From Halomonas getboli (GTDB taxonomy: Bacteria; Pseudomonadota; Gammaproteobacteria; Pseudomonadales; Halomonadaceae), in the NCBI RefSeq assembly GCF_023094245.1, contig NZ_JALMEW010000001.1:623086-687085 (forward strand): a stretch of DNA of 64,000 nucleotides, given 5' to 3'. The notes under the pieces were generated by a model, which was not told where the DNA came from, made no database searches, and saw nothing but the letters and a program-made list of their open reading frames with translations. Of this stretch, positions 9,265-19,453 are shown piece by piece. A program made the translations under genes and the position numbers. How positions within the stretch are numbered: the first letter of the stretch is position 1; each line of letters begins with the position of its first letter.

Positions 9265-10578
9265 ATGATGGTGGCATCACTGTCGCACTGGCAGCGACTC
9301 AACTCCTGGCTACTGGCGGCCTTCGCCGCTCTGTTGGTCGTCGTGAGCCTGGGATATGCCCTGGTGCCGCTGACGGTCGCCGTGTTGGCGGTGGTTGGGG
9401 TGGTATTAAGCCCCGGCGTGTTCAAGCGGTTCGGCGTTGTCGATCGAGAAGATGGCCTGTGGTGCCTGGCCCTGCTGGCGTTTGCCGGGCTCTGGCTATG
9501 GGATGTCTGGCGCACCGGCACCTGGCCGGTCGGGGAGGGTAACCAGGGGATTCTCTTGCCGCTGTGGCCGGTGCTGGCGGCGGCGCTTCTTATCTGGCTG
9601 CGCGGGCATCGTCCGCTTCCATGGCACTGGTGGATCGGCGTGTGTCTGGGGGCCTGGACGGTCGGCGGCATCGCCCTTTACGAGCGGCTGGCCTTGGACG
9701 TGTCCCGGGCCGACAACGGCATGAATGCCATTCCCTTCGGGAATCTGTCTCTGTTGCTGGGTGGACTGTCGCTGCTGGCGGCGCTGTGGTGGGCACGGGC
9801 CTCTGGCCTGTCTGCCCGTTGGCGCAGGTTTGGCGTGGCGCTGGCCGTGGGCGCCGCTATGTCGGGCATCCTGGCCTCTCTGCTGTCCGGCACGCGTGGC
9901 GGATGGCTGTCGGCGCCGCTGCTGCTGTGGCTGTGCTATCGCACGGGGCGCGAGGTGCTGGGGGCGGCGCTTCAGCGTTGGTGGCAGGGCGGCATGTTGG
10001 CGGTTTCGCTGCTGCTGGCGAGCGTGGTGGTTCTGCCGCAGTCAGGCGTCATCGACCGCGTTACGCTGGCGGTGGATAACGTCCAGCAGTACTGGCAGCA
10101 GGATCAGCGCGGTAGCTCCGTGGGGCTGCGCCTGGAAATGTGGCGCAGCGGCTGGGCGCTGTTTCAGGAACGCCCGGTGACCGGCTGGGGCGAAGGCCAG
10201 CTGGAAGCCGCTCGAGACGCGATGGTAGCGGCGGGTGAGCTGCACCCCGGCGTGAGCGCCTATGATCAGCTGCATAGTGACATCATCGATACCACGGCTC
10301 GCCGTGGCCTGCTGGGCTTGGCCAGTCTGTTGCTGCTGTATGGCGTGCCGATCTTTCTGTTCTCGCGGCGGTTGGCCCATGGCAATGCCGGCATTCAGAT
10401 ACTGGCCGCCGCGGGGCTGATGGTGTCACTGGCCTTCATCGATTTCGGGCTGACCCAGTCGATGCTGCGCGATGTGCGCGGCCTGAGCGGATTCCTGGGG
10501 CTGAGCCTCGCGTGCTGGGTGCTGCTACGGGGAGAAGAGGCTCGATGTGGGGCCATCTCCCAGCCGGTTAATCGATGA
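9265..10578 (+). CDS. O-antigen ligase / Wzy-superfamily membrane protein
   Basis: 437 residues with about 11 membrane segments and a large periplasmic loop around residues 255-345. The loop carries SSVGLRLEMWRSGWALFQERPVTGWG in two adjacent blocks and then YDQLHSDIIDTTARRGLLGL, the R-x3-W...G-G and H-[NS]-x-[FI] pattern of O-antigen ligases (WaaL) and polymerases. The start ATG 9265 is preceded by GATGAGGAAAGAGG. It is a single-gene unit between the ugd terminator and a convergent lhgO operon. Ligation of glycan to lipid A-core is the first guess; polymerase or protein glycosylation are alternatives. A related gene begins at 63437. Confidence 0.82.
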   Translation: MMVASLSHWQRLNSWLLAAFAALLVVVSLGYALVPLTVAVLAVVGVVLSPGVFKRFGVVDREDGLWCLALLAFAGLWLWDVWRTGTWPVGEGNQGILLPLWPVLAAALLIWLRGHRPLPWHWWIGVCLGAWTVGGIALYERLALDVSRADNGMNAIPFGNLSLLLGGLSLLAALWWARASGLSARWRRFGVALAVGAAMSGILASLLSGTRGGWLSAPLLLWLCYRTGREVLGAALQRWWQGGMLAVSLLLASVVVLPQSGVIDRVTLAVDNVQQYWQQDQRGSSVGLRLEMWRSGWALFQERPVTGWGEGQLEAARDAMVAAGELHPGVSAYDQLHSDIIDTTARRGLLGLASLLLLYGVPIFLFSRRLAHGNAGIQILAAAGLMVSLAFIDFGLTQSMLRDVRGLSGFLGLSLACWVLLRGEEARCGAISQPVNR

Positions 10579-10681
10579 GCACCTAATGTCGCCGGCGCCA
10601 GGCCCTGGCGGAAGGTGAGTTCACCGGACGGGTCTGTCATTTGCTGATGGTGGTGCAGCCTGTGCAGCTTTCTCCTGACAG

Positions 10682-10718
10682 CGCCATGCCGGTAGATCCC
10701 GGCTCCACTGGCATGGCG
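10682..10718. terminator. Possible bidirectional hairpin between convergent genes
   Basis: CGCCATGCC (10682-10690) pairs with GGCATGGCG (10710-10718) in the gap between the convergent ligase-like gene and lhgO. There is no T-run, so termination is only suggested by position. Confidence 0.4.
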
Positions 10719-10748
10719 TAGATGGGCCATCAACAGGCACTGTCGTGC

Positions 10749-11960
10749 TCAGGCTGTTGCGGGTTGGATATCGGCTTGCGCCTTCACCTGTTCGACGATG
10801 TGCGCGCCGATGGGGATCGCCGAGGTGGCTGCCGGCGACGGGGCATTGCCGACGTTGACGGTGCGGCGGGTGTTGACGAACAGGAAGTCGTCCACCAGCG
10901 TCCCGTCGCGAGACACTGCCTGAGCGCGCACGCCGGCCGGGTAGGCCGTGAGGTCGTCGAGGGTCAAACTCGGACAATATTTGCGCACCAACTCCAGGTA
11001 GCCACGCTTGTGCAGCGAGTTCTTCATTTCTGCGAGCCCGAGGCGCAAGTTCCGAGCCAGGACCTTGCGGATGCCAGGGTGGGTCAGCATCTGCGTGAGA
11101 TCACGCGGGGACACGTCGCGCCGGCGATAGCCCTCACGCTTGAAGGCCAGCACGGCATTGGGGCCGACGGTGACAGAGCCATCGATCATCCGCGTCAGGT
11201 GCACCCCCAGGAAGGGCATGGAGGGATCCGGAATCGGGTAGATCAAGTGGTTGACGATGTCGTTGTGCTGCTCCGTCAGCCGATAGTACTCGCCGCGGAA
11301 GGGGCAGATGCTGAACCCCGGGTCTTGGCCCAGCATGCGGATCACCCGGTCGGCCATCAGTCCTGAGCAGGTGACCAGATAGCGCCCGGTGATGTCACCG
11401 TCGTGGGTGGTCACGACCACTTCCTGAGACCGTTCCTGCAGGCCGGTGACCTCTGTCTCGTAGCGGATCTCACCCCCTGTGCGTTCGAACTCGGCCGCCA
11501 TGGCGCGGGTCACGGCGGCATAGTCGACGATGCCGCTGGAGGGCACGAAGATGCCGCCGAGCCCGGTAATGTTCGGCTCACGCTCGGCGAGCGCTTCGGG
11601 CTCCAGCCACTCTCGCTCCAGGCCGTTGGCCTCGGTGCGCTCCCACAGCGCTTTCATGCGCTGCATTTCCCTCTCGTTGGTGGCCACCAGCAGCTTGCCG
11701 CAGCTGTCGTAGGGGATGTCGTGGGTCTCGCAGAAGGCCTTGGTGGCGCGGTTACCCGCCAGGCAGAAGCGTGCCTTGAGACTGCCCGGGGTGTAGTAGA
11801 CCCCGGCGTGGATCACGCCGCTGTTGTGCCCGGTCTGATGGCGGGCCGCCTCTGGCTCCTTTTCGACCAGCAGCATCCTGCGATCCGGGTATGCCCGCTG
11901 GAGCTGCATGGCAGTGGACATGCCCAGGATGCCGCCGCCGATGATGATGAAATCGTACAT
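10749..11960 (-). CDS. lhgO: L-2-hydroxyglutarate dehydrogenase/oxidase LhgO
   Basis: 403 residues, DAO-type FAD oxidoreductase with IIGGGILGMSTAMQLQ at the N terminus and the LhgO-specific stretch ARHQTGHNSGVIHAGVYY near residue 41, then GSLKARFCLAGN. The C-terminal PSPAATSAIPIG region also fits. The enzyme oxidises L-2-hydroxyglutarate to 2-oxoglutarate and feeds electrons to the membrane quinone pool. It is the last gene of a minus-strand unit behind a TAXI-type TRAP transporter, separated from it by a strongly structured 171-bp gap. This context suggests catabolism of an imported substrate and not only metabolite repair. Confidence 0.9.
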   Translation of the reverse strand: MYDFIIIGGGILGMSTAMQLQRAYPDRRMLLVEKEPEAARHQTGHNSGVIHAGVYYTPGSLKARFCLAGNRATKAFCETHDIPYDSCGKLLVATNEREMQRMKALWERTEANGLEREWLEPEALAEREPNITGLGGIFVPSSGIVDYAAVTRAMAAEFERTGGEIRYETEVTGLQERSQEVVVTTHDGDITGRYLVTCSGLMADRVIRMLGQDPGFSICPFRGEYYRLTEQHNDIVNHLIYPIPDPSMPFLGVHLTRMIDGSVTVGPNAVLAFKREGYRRRDVSPRDLTQMLTHPGIRKVLARNLRLGLAEMKNSLHKRGYLELVRKYCPSLTLDDLTAYPAGVRAQAVSRDGTLVDDFLFVNTRRTVNVGNAPSPAATSAIPIGAHIVEQVKAQADIQPATA

Positions 11961-12036
11961 GCCGTCCTCGTTGTTCGTTGTCCTGCGGCACGGCGCCGTC
12001 TTGGCCTGCTGGGCCTGAAGCCATGCCGTGTCACTG

Positions 12037-12119
12037 GCCGGCGAGATGGCCCCACCACGCGCCTCGAAGGGAAGTGTGGCGAGGTTCAGGGTTCACCACG
12101 TGGGGCTGATCTCGCCGGC
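12037..12119 (-). other. Long inverted repeat between TRAP permease and lhgO
   Basis: GCCGGCGAGAT (12037-12047) is an exact inverted copy of ATCTCGCCGGC (12109-12119). An inner arm CCCCAC (12050-12055) pairs with GTGGGG (12100-12105), and CCTCG/CGAGG pair inside the loop. On RNA this gives a long branched hairpin within the operon. There is no T-run, so a role in differential expression, RNA processing or attenuation is a guess. Confidence 0.6.
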
Positions 12120-12131
12120 TGACCTGGTCGT

Positions 12132-14273
12132 TCAGGCAGGGCGGGCGGTGTATCCCGCTTGCTCGCGTCCCTGGCGTGCGCTCCACACGAAGATGGCGAG
12201 GAAGATACCCAAACCGACCAGGTCGATGGTGAGCATGCCGTGTGGCCACAGCATCAGGGCGCCGATCGGGAACATCAGCAATCGCAGCCACCAGGTCAGT
12301 TCGTGTTCGAGATACCCCTCAAGACCCGCGATGATGGCGTAGATGCCGAACAACGCCATGACGAACACGATGGTCATCTCCAGCGGCGTGCCGGTGATCA
12401 ACGGCGACCAGACAAAGAGCAGCGGGACGATGTAGAGCCCTTTGGCAATCTTCCACGCGGTCAGGCCGGTACGCATCTGCGGTGAGCCGGCGATCGCCGC
12501 GGCGGCGAAGGCGGTCAGGCACACCGGGGGAGTGACGTTGGAGTCCTGTGACAGCCAGAAGATCACCATGTGTGCGGCGACCAGCGACATGGTCAGGAAG
12601 TGGGGCGACAGTGCTTGCTCATAGAGCTGGCTCTTGAAGGTATCGGGTACGGCGTCGAGCAGGGACTGGGCCTCGGCCATGCTCATTGGTGCCGCGAGGG
12701 CTTGCAGTTGATCCGGCGCCGCGAGCATGAATATCGCTTTGGCCTGTTCCGGCAGATGGCCGGCGACGAGCAGGTCGAGCAGCTGACCGTGGGCCATGAG
12801 GTTGTACAGGGCGGGCGCCGACAACGTTGCCAGCACGATGTAGGACGCGGTGACCGGAAGGCCCATGCCCAGGATCAGCGAGGCGATGGCGATCAGCACG
12901 ATGGTGATCAGCAGGCTGCCGCCCGCCCAGTCAGTGATCATCAGCGAGAAGGTATTGCCGATGCCGGTGGTCGAGACCACGTTGATGATCAGCCCCACGG
13001 TGATCAGCAGGATCGCGGTGGTGATCATGTTGCGGGTGCCCTGCACCAGTGCCGCGACGATGAGCTGCGGCGTCATCGGTTGCTTGGACAGCCAGGAGGC
13101 GACGATCACGGACGCAATCGCGATGCCCGCCGCATAGGTCGGGGTGAAGCCATAGACGAGTGCCGTGACCAGCACGATCAGCGGCAGCAGATAGTGCCAG
13201 CCGCCCTTGAGCACCTCACCGATGCGCGGTGCATCGGGATCGTCGAGATGTTGGGCGTTGCTGCGCTTGGCTTCGATACGCACGAACATGGCGACCGACA
13301 GAAAGTAGAGCAGGGCGGGCAGGGCCGCGACACCGATGATGGTCAGATAGGACACCTGGGTATAGGAGGCCATGATGAAGGCGCCTGCTCCCATGACCGG
13401 TGGCATCAATTGGCCCCCCGTCGACGCCGAGGCCTCGACGCCCGCGGCGAAGCGGGCCGGAAAACCGGCCTTGCGCATCAGCGGGATGGTAATCACGCCG
13501 GTGGAGACGGTGTTGGCGACGGCCGACCCCGACACGGAGCCCATCAAGCCCGAAGAGAACACGGCCACAAAGCCGGGGCCGCCGATGAACCGTCCTGCGG
13601 CGCAACGGGCGAGTTCGATGATGAAGTCGCCGGCGCCTGACTTGACCAGAAAGGCTCCGAAGAGGATGAACATGAACACGTAGGACCAGGAGATCCGGGC
13701 AATGGAGCCCAGCATGCCCTCGCCGCCGATGTAGCTGCGGAACAGCACCGTTTCCCACGACAAGCCGGGGAAGTTGAACACCCCAGGTACGTACTGGCCC
13801 CACCAGGCCACATAGGTCAGCGCGATCACGCACAGCACGGGAATGAACCAGCCGGTGGTGCGTCTCGCGAACTCGAGGATCAGCCCCACGGCCATGATCG
13901 AGACGATCCAGTCTGAGGCGATGAAGGTCACGCCACGCTCGTAGAGGGCGTTCTCGAAGACCATCAGGTAGACCGCACAGCCGATGGTGGCCACCGCCAG
14001 CAGAATATCGATGGCGAACACGGCCCGCCGTGCCCCGGCCTGGCGGGGACGCGCTAATGGCACGGCAAGGGCACACAGCGCGCCGAACAGGCCGAAATGC
14101 AATGCGCTCGTCCATAGAGTGGATAGCGTCGAGAAGGTGTTGAAGTAGAGGTGCACACAGGCAATGACGATGGCAAAGGCGGTGAGAAAGGGCCCCAGCC
14201 AGGGATGTGAGAGGCGCTCATCGGCCTCCTGTGCATCCTCATCACGTATGGAATCGAGGGTCGAGTTGCTCAC
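12132..14273 (-). CDS. TRAP transporter fused permease (DctQ-DctM fusion)
   Basis: 713 residues made of an N-terminal small-permease part (four hydrophobic segments within about residues 25-150) followed by a DctM-type large permease. Family marks include FGAFLVKSGAGDFIIELA, GPGFVAVFSSGLMGSVSGSA, TGGQLMPPVMGAGAFIMASY and SNVTPPVCLTAFAAAAIAG. This fused form is the usual partner of TAXI-type binding proteins, one of which is encoded 119 bp upstream. It would use the sodium gradient to import an anionic substrate. It shares an operon with lhgO downstream. Confidence 0.95.
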   Translation of the reverse strand: MSNSTLDSIRDEDAQEADERLSHPWLGPFLTAFAIVIACVHLYFNTFSTLSTLWTSALHFGLFGALCALAVPLARPRQAGARRAVFAIDILLAVATIGCAVYLMVFENALYERGVTFIASDWIVSIMAVGLILEFARRTTGWFIPVLCVIALTYVAWWGQYVPGVFNFPGLSWETVLFRSYIGGEGMLGSIARISWSYVFMFILFGAFLVKSGAGDFIIELARCAAGRFIGGPGFVAVFSSGLMGSVSGSAVANTVSTGVITIPLMRKAGFPARFAAGVEASASTGGQLMPPVMGAGAFIMASYTQVSYLTIIGVAALPALLYFLSVAMFVRIEAKRSNAQHLDDPDAPRIGEVLKGGWHYLLPLIVLVTALVYGFTPTYAAGIAIASVIVASWLSKQPMTPQLIVAALVQGTRNMITTAILLITVGLIINVVSTTGIGNTFSLMITDWAGGSLLITIVLIAIASLILGMGLPVTASYIVLATLSAPALYNLMAHGQLLDLLVAGHLPEQAKAIFMLAAPDQLQALAAPMSMAEAQSLLDAVPDTFKSQLYEQALSPHFLTMSLVAAHMVIFWLSQDSNVTPPVCLTAFAAAAIAGSPQMRTGLTAWKIAKGLYIVPLLFVWSPLITGTPLEMTIVFVMALFGIYAIIAGLEGYLEHELTWWLRLLMFPIGALMLWPHGMLTIDLVGLGIFLAIFVWSARQGREQAGYTARPA

Positions 14274-14392
14274 AGCGATCTCCTGAAGGCGGCGTGCGGT
14301 AGCGACAGCGTCGCGATCGAGCGCAGCACCGTCCGTTGGAAAGGGGGCAGAGCGCCCGGCCAGGCAGCCGGACGCCCGCTGCGGGAGTCGGA

Positions 14393-15409
14393 TTACTCCG
14401 CGATCAGCCGTTCGGGAATCTCGATCCCCTGTTCCTCAAAGAAACGCGCTGCACCCGGATGCAGTGGCATGGGCAGGCCGACGATCGCTTTCTCCAGCGC
14501 CATCGCCTTGGTGGCCGGGTGAATGTTGTTGAGGAACGGCAGGTTCTCGTACATCGCCTTGGTGATGGCGTAGACGTCATCGTCAGGCACGTCGGCGCGT
14601 ACCGCCAAGATATTGGGCTGGGCGATGGTATGAATCACCTCGTCCTGATTCGGGTAGGTACCGGCCGGGATATCGTAGGCAGACCAAAGCTCGAACTGGC
14701 TGTTGACCTTCGCCAGCTGTGCCTCAGTGAAGTCCAGCGTGGTGATATCGCCATCGGCGTTGGCGTAGGCGCGAGTCACCGCCGAGGCCGGGACACCGGC
14801 GGGAATGTTCATGCCATCGATGGTGCCGTTCTGCAGGGCGTCGGCGCTCGGTCCATAGCCCAGGTAGGCGATATCCATCTCGTCCGGCGTAATGCCCAGC
14901 TGGCCGAGGATGTAGCGGCCGGACCCTTCGGTGCCGGAGTTGCGTGCCCCGATCGAGAACGATGCGTCGTAGAGGTTCGTCATGTCGTCGATCGTGCCGG
15001 AGTCGACCCTGTCGTTATTGACCACGAAGTGCTCGACGTTCTGCCACAGCATCGACACGCTGCGCAGATCTTTATACGCCTTGGGAACGGGGCCTTCGCC
15101 CTCCCAGGCATATGCGCCATACAGCCCCTGAAGGATGCCAAACTGGGCCTGATCCTCGTCCATCAGCTTGAGGTTCTCACTGGAACCGGCGGAGCTGATC
15201 GCCGAGAGGGCAATGCCGCTCTCAGGTTCGAGCTTGACCTTGACCAGAGTCGAGAGCGCGACGCCGACGGGATAGTAGGTACCGCCAGTGGTGGCGGTGC
15301 CCATGATGTACTGGTGGGATTCCTGGGCCAGGGCAGAGGACGCGGAGATACCCAGTGCGGCGGCAGAAGCCAGGCTGATGGCGGATTTGAGGAACTGACG
15401 TTTATGCAT
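14393..15409 (-). CDS. TAXI family TRAP solute-binding protein
   Basis: 338 residues with a signal peptide (hydrophobic residues about 9-28, cleavage after ALAQ). The TAXI signature is present: YIMGTATTGGTYYPVGVAL near residue 34, then AISSAGSSENLKLMDEDQAQFGI in two adjacent pieces, and SIGARNSGTEGSGRYIL near 145. Periplasmic TAXI proteins capture small acids such as glutamate or 2-oxoglutarate for a fused TRAP permease. It is the first gene after a clear sigma-54 promoter and precedes the permease and lhgO, so L-2-hydroxyglutarate or a close relative is a reasonable ligand guess. Confidence 0.95.
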   Translation of the reverse strand: MHKRQFLKSAISLASAAALGISASSALAQESHQYIMGTATTGGTYYPVGVALSTLVKVKLEPESGIALSAISSAGSSENLKLMDEDQAQFGILQGLYGAYAWEGEGPVPKAYKDLRSVSMLWQNVEHFVVNNDRVDSGTIDDMTNLYDASFSIGARNSGTEGSGRYILGQLGITPDEMDIAYLGYGPSADALQNGTIDGMNIPAGVPASAVTRAYANADGDITTLDFTEAQLAKVNSQFELWSAYDIPAGTYPNQDEVIHTIAQPNILAVRADVPDDDVYAITKAMYENLPFLNNIHPATKAMALEKAIVGLPMPLHPGAARFFEEQGIEIPERLIAE

Positions 15410-15463
15410 GCCATGTCTCCCTTGAGGACAGTGAGCGTTTGTTATGTTGACAGCCGCTCAAGG

Positions 15464-15478
15464 GCAAAGCACTTGCCA
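15464..15478 (-). promoter_or_regulatory. Sigma-54 (-24/-12) promoter of the TAXI-TRAP-lhgO operon
   Basis: The minus strand reads TGGCAAGTGCTTTGC, matching the RpoN consensus TGGCACG-N4-TTGC with one mismatch and the correct GG-to-GC spacing of 10 nt. The predicted start of transcription near 15452 leaves a leader of about 43 nt before the TAXI gene. A sigma-54 activator gene lies directly upstream. Confidence 0.85.
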
Positions 15479-15498
15479 GAAAGGTAGAAGCCTTTTTG

Positions 15499-15511
15499 TA
15501 TCAGTTGATTA
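15499..15511 (+). promoter_or_regulatory. IHF binding site
   Basis: TATCAGTTGATTA matches the IHF consensus WATCARNNNNTTR at every position. It sits between the sigma-54 promoter and the two upstream palindromes, where DNA bending is normally needed for activator contact. Confidence 0.7.
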
Positions 15512-15542
15512 TGGTGGTTATGGGTGAGCCAGTCATGCGCCA

Positions 15543-15560
15543 TCGGCCATTTTTGGCCGA
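15543..15560. promoter_or_regulatory. Upstream activator palindrome 1
   Basis: TCGGCCA-TTTT-TGGCCGA is a perfect 7-bp inverted repeat about 100 bp upstream of the predicted start. It is a likely site for the DctD-like regulator encoded next to it. Confidence 0.7.
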
Positions 15561-15573
15561 CGCGGAACCTGGC

Positions 15574-15595
15574 CATCGGCCATTTTTTGCCGATG
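15574..15595. promoter_or_regulatory. Upstream activator palindrome 2
   Basis: CATCGGC-N8-GCCGATG is a second inverted repeat sharing ATCGGCCATTTTT with site 1. The centres are about 33 bp apart, close to three helical turns, so both sites would face the same side of the DNA. Confidence 0.7.
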
Positions 15596-15656
15596 CCATA
15601 GAAGCGCGGCGTCGCTTCCTGATGCCGAGTCTGACGAGTCGGTTGGGGCAGGGCGG

Positions 15657-17029
<1,373 letters not shown>

Positions 17030-17033
<4 letters not shown>

Positions 17034-18841
17034 GTCGGGGTGTCCTCGTGGTCAGGTTGCCGTGATGATTCGTCCTCTACCCGCGATAACTCGACATGGA
17101 AGACGGCACCGCCGAGGCTGTCGGGGCGGTTTTCGGCGCGGATGCGACCGTTGAGATCCTGAACGATCCCATAGGCGATGAACAGCCCCAGACCGAGACC
17201 GTCGCCCACCTCCTTCGTGGTGTAGAACGGGTCGAAGATATGCTCGAGGGTGGCCTCGTCGATGCCGGGCCCATTGTCCGCCACGATCAGATCGACCCGC
17301 TGGGAGCCCAGCTCCACGCGAATGTCCAGCTGCGGAGAGGGCACCTCGTGAAGGGCATCCAGGGCATTGCGTAGCAGATTGGTGAGCAGCTGCTCGATGC
17401 GAACGCTATCGCCGGCGACCCATGCCGTGGACGCCTCGGGCAGCGCTAGATGGAGCTCGACCCCCTGACGCTGTAGACGGTCCTCGAGCAGATCGAGCAC
17501 GAAATGCAGCCGCGCCCCCAGATCGACCGGTTCGACCGCTCCGCCCTTGCGAGCAAAGATTTTGAGCTGCCGGATCAGCGTCGCCAAGCGATCGGACAGG
17601 TCGTGGATATGGTGGAAGTTGGTGATGGCCGTGTCCTCACGGCCGCGTTGCAGCAGGCGAACCCCGCTTGCCGCATAGGTCCGGATGCCGGCCAAGGGTT
17701 GGTTCAATTCGTGGGCGATACCTGCCGCCATGGTGCCCAGCGCCGCGAGCTTGCCGGCCTGGACGAGTTCCGCTTGGGCCGCCTCGAGCTCCTGGGTACG
17801 CGCCTGTACCCTTGCCTCCAGGCGCTCGTTGGCCTCGCGAATGATGCGCGCTTCACGATCACGCAGACGCTGTCGCTTCTGGCGTTCGCGCAGCCAGAGA
17901 CCCAGCAAGAGCAGGGCTAACGTGGCGCCGGAAGCGGCCAGCAGAGCGTTGCGTGCGACGGTATAGAGTGGCCGGACGGGGACCAGATAGTGCATGGTCC
18001 AGCCGAGGGTCGCCTGGGACAGGGTCATGTCAAAGTAGCGATCCCCCACATCTGCACGGCCAGCGCTGCCGATATGCAGCGAGCCGTCGGGCAGGCGCTC
18101 GCCGAGCCGACGCAGCGGTGCCCCGAGGAACTGGCGCTGTTCGTTGATCTCCTTCATGGCGTTGTCACCGATGTCGTCCAGGCGACGATACCGCCACTCG
18201 GGACGGCTCGAGAGGATCACCACGCCGTTGGCATCGGAGAGCAGCACTTGCTCGCCGGCCTGCCGCCAGTTGTCCTGCAGCGCTTCGAGGGAGACCTTGA
18301 CGACCAATACCCCGATGGGGCGTTCCGAGTTGCCGCCCTTGACGGCGGCAGAGACAAAGTAGCCGGCACGCCCCGTGGTGCTGCCGATGGCAAAGAATGC
18401 GCCCTGGCCCGTGGCCATGGCGTCCTGGAAGTAGGGCCGGAAGGCATAATGGTGGCCGAGAAAGCTGTCTTCGTCGGCGTGATTGCTGGCGGCGATGGTG
18501 ACACCCTTGTCATCCATCAGAAAGATGGCCTGGGCCCCCGAGCGTTCTGCCACCTGGGCCAGGTAGCGATTGACCTGAGCGGTGAAAACGCCCACGTCAT
18601 CGACCGCCGCCGCCTGGACCAGAGAATGGCGAGCCAGCAGGCCCGGGAGGTAGCTGAAGCGTTCCAGTGCCCCGTTGAGGCTGCCGGTGTAGAGCGCGAG
18701 GCGCGAATCGGCGTGTTGACGTGCCTCATGCGTGACACGCTCCAGCTGCCATTGCCACACCCACCACAACACCAAGGCGAGGGTGGCGGCGGCGATGACG
18801 ATCATCAGGCGTCCGAGACGGCGACGAAGCACTTGGGTCAC
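17030..18841 (-). CDS. Sensor histidine kinase, DctB-like
   Basis: About 603 residues from GTG 18841, which has AGGGGAG at good spacing; the frame continues up to an ATG at 18988 but that adds an unlikely proline/arginine-rich leader. A first membrane helix (about residues 13-30), a long periplasmic double-PAS-like sensor region, a second helix near 305, a coiled coil, the H-box GIAHELNQPLAG near 385 and the ATP-binding domain with LIVADNGPGIDE and GLGLFIAYGIVQ follow. DctB-type kinases sense periplasmic C4-C5 dicarboxylates. It pairs with the adjacent regulator through a 4-bp overlap. Confidence 0.92.
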
Positions 18842-19354
18842 TGGGCCGGCTCCCCTTCGCATGCAGGGTGGCAGCACAGCAGATGGCAGCACACCCATGG
18901 GCTGAGCGTATCGGTCTCGAGTACCTGGTCGACGCATGAAAACGGCGCATGGCGTCGGTAACACGGGGGGAGGGGCATGACAGTTCACCTTCGGCTAGAT
19001 CGCTGGCGGTGGATCGTAACGAAGCCATCGCCACAGCGTTTGATAGCCTGCCTCGTCCCGGCAACGCTGCCAAGGGGAAGATGCCGTGTCGGTATGGACA
19101 CGTGTGCGATTTGGGTTGGTCGAGATGTTGGTGCGTGACCCTGCCAATAGCCAGCCGCATTAGATGGTGTATGACGGATTGGGAGGAATGGGGTATCTAT
19201 TTTTTGACGTAGGTGCAGTGATAGCACGCTAAATACCCGGCGGATGCAACTTCTGAGTGCAACACCGTCAATGGATTGATGACGACGCTTCGTGGTGTGG
19301 CGCCATCAGTTCGTTGATCCTCTCAAGGAAGCCGGCTCAAGCCCCTCTGAATAA
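18842..19354. other. Intergenic region upstream of the sensor kinase
   Basis: About 510 bp without a convincing gene. Short frames here have no recognisable protein content. The kinase promoter must lie in it, but I could not single out a box. The end toward 19355 abuts the terminator of the NhaC gene. Confidence 0.5.
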
Positions 19355-19387
19355 GCCAGGGCCCTGCGTATTCCGCAGGGCCCTGGC
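19355..19387 (-). terminator. Hairpin terminator after the NhaC-type gene
   Basis: GCCAGGGCCCTGCG (19355-19368) and its exact inverted copy (19374-19387) form a 14-bp stem with loop TATTC. Reading the minus strand, TTATT follows. It lies about 66 bp beyond the antiporter stop. Confidence 0.75.
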
Positions 19388-19453
19388 CTTGACGTGGTGA
19401 TGAGGCCGTTTGCCACGATGCGCTCAGGCAGAATCGTCTCAGTTGTAAGTGAC

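Noticed and set aside
10749..11960. LhgO considered as a D-amino acid or glycine oxidase
   Set aside because: The RHQTGHNSGVIHAGVYY block and overall length match L-2-hydroxyglutarate dehydrogenases, not DadA, which is represented elsewhere at 20939-22246.
15543..15595. The two palindromes considered as terminators of the regulator gene
   Set aside because: The T-rich segments are in the loops and not after the stems, the stems are short, and spacing to the IHF site and sigma-54 promoter fits activator sites better.
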